A stretch of DNA of 31,905 nucleotides from Acidianus hospitalis (GTDB taxonomy: Archaea > Thermoproteota > Thermoprotei_A > Sulfolobales > Sulfolobaceae). The translations under genes and the position numbers were made by a program. Shown in pieces: positions 31,535 through 31,905 of the stretch; position 1 is the stretch's first letter; every line of letters starts with the position of its first letter. A model generated the notes under the pieces. The model was given only the letters and a program-made list of their open reading frames with translations, was not told where the DNA came from and made no database searches. Location: NCBI GenBank assembly GCA_046533895.1, contig JAWDOK010000014.1, positions 1 to 31,905 of the forward strand. Reading direction: 5' to 3'.

Positions 31535-31905
31535 CTAGTAAGACCTCTTAACGTTTGTCGAACCGCCTAAAACTGAAAATAATGTCGCTATGATTATAAT
31601 TATTGCAGAAATCAAAAACGCAAAATGCAATCCGTTAACAAAAGCATTGCTTACGTCACCGTCCAAAACGTTAGTTCCGAGGAAAATTTCAAAAGCTACT
31701 TGCCTTGGAATTACTAAAGTTGCTACAGTAATACTCATAACGTAACTTAAGGTAGTCCCTATACTGCCTAAAGTCCTCGAAACCCCTGATACGGAACCGT
31801 AGTATTCTTTAGGCGCAGAAAACATGACTGCAGTAGCGTTTGATGGCCAGAACATTGCTGAGCCTATGCCGGTTATTGCGGTTATCCCTAATATCGTGAA
31901 ATAAG
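31535..31905 (-). CDS. MFS transporter, C-terminal part (runs off the window)
   Basis: The open frame continues to the window edge (YFTILGITAITGIGSAMFWPSNATAVMFSAPKEYYGSVSGVSRTLGSIG), so the true start is outside. FWPSN, the G-S-V-S-G-x-x-R-T-x-G-S-I-G block of helix 11 in drug-exporter-like MFS proteins, a long extracellular loop (FLGTNVLDGDVSNAFVNG) and the last helix FAFLISAIIIIIATLFSVLGG are visible. The ATG at 31855 is internal. It probably belongs to the DHA2-like exporters; the substrate is unknown. Confidence 0.78.
   Translation of the reverse strand, partial: YFTILGITAITGIGSAMFWPSNATAVMFSAPKEYYGSVSGVSRTLGSIGTTLSYVMSITVATLVIPRQVAFEIFLGTNVLDGDVSNAFVNGLHFAFLISAIIIIIATLFSVLGGSTNVKRSY

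Noticed and set aside
1..31905. CRISPR array, tRNA or rRNA
   Set aside because: I saw no regularly spaced repeats, no tRNA-like T-loop and acceptor pairing, and no rRNA-like stretch. A covariance search would be needed to exclude a small RNA.

Overview
The window looks like a chromosomal segment of a thermoacidophilic crenarchaeon of the order Sulfolobales. The support is a thermosome subunit of the gamma type, a fused gamma-alpha 2-oxoacid:ferredoxin oxidoreductase subunit, a glyceraldehyde dehydrogenase of the non-phosphorylating Entner-Doudoroff type, a PaREP1 protein, Sulfolobus-type IS607 and tnpB-only elements, low GC, and many start codons about 26 bases after an archaeal TATA box (leaderless mRNAs). 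The genus cannot be fixed from the sequence alone.

Layout. 1-4.1 kb: a four-CBS protein, a decayed small gene, then a 2-oxoacid:ferredoxin oxidoreductase pair whose beta subunit is split by a frameshift. 4.2-6.7 kb: a debris zone with a tnpB tail fused to a truncated ATPase start, a perfect 29-bp palindrome, a small four-cysteine protein, a frameshifted winged-helix membrane protein and an intact ATPase with a nuclease-like C-terminus. 6.9-9.4 kb: an overlapping operon of circularly permuted ATP-grasp, transglutaminase and alpha-E protein. 9.5-12.3 kb: a pirin gene cut in two by a 1.9-kb IS607 element with intact recombinase and TnpB. 12.4-21.3 kb: two 1.25-kb tnpB-only elements in opposite orientation flank the thermosome gene, a short GH1 glycosidase, two proteins of unknown function, a broken AbrB antitoxin, an amino acid permease and a PaREP1 gene that the second copy interrupts. 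21.4-24.3 kb: DUF302, a small double zinc-ribbon protein and a second, decayed IS607 element. 24.3-31.0 kb: an SRPBCC protein, two APC permeases, glyceraldehyde dehydrogenase, another debris zone with a partial antitoxin and element relics, a lone minimal nucleotidyltransferase and a methyltransferase. 31.07-31.31 kb: a 247-bp non-autonomous derivative of the IS607 element. The window ends inside an MFS transporter.

The metabolic genes (oxidoreductase, glyceraldehyde dehydrogenase, GH1, three amino acid permeases) fit sugar and amino acid use with ferredoxin as electron carrier. The most interesting layer is the TnpB-related DNA. Insertion sites in pirin and PaREP1 can be reconstructed to the base and both restore full reading frames. 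The 247-bp derivative keeps the recombinase promoter and the presumed guide-RNA scaffold but no protein, and its hairpin carries compensatory base changes relative to the full element, which suggests selection on an RNA. A second IS607-type TnpB lacks two of three RuvC acidic residues and all zinc-finger cysteines.
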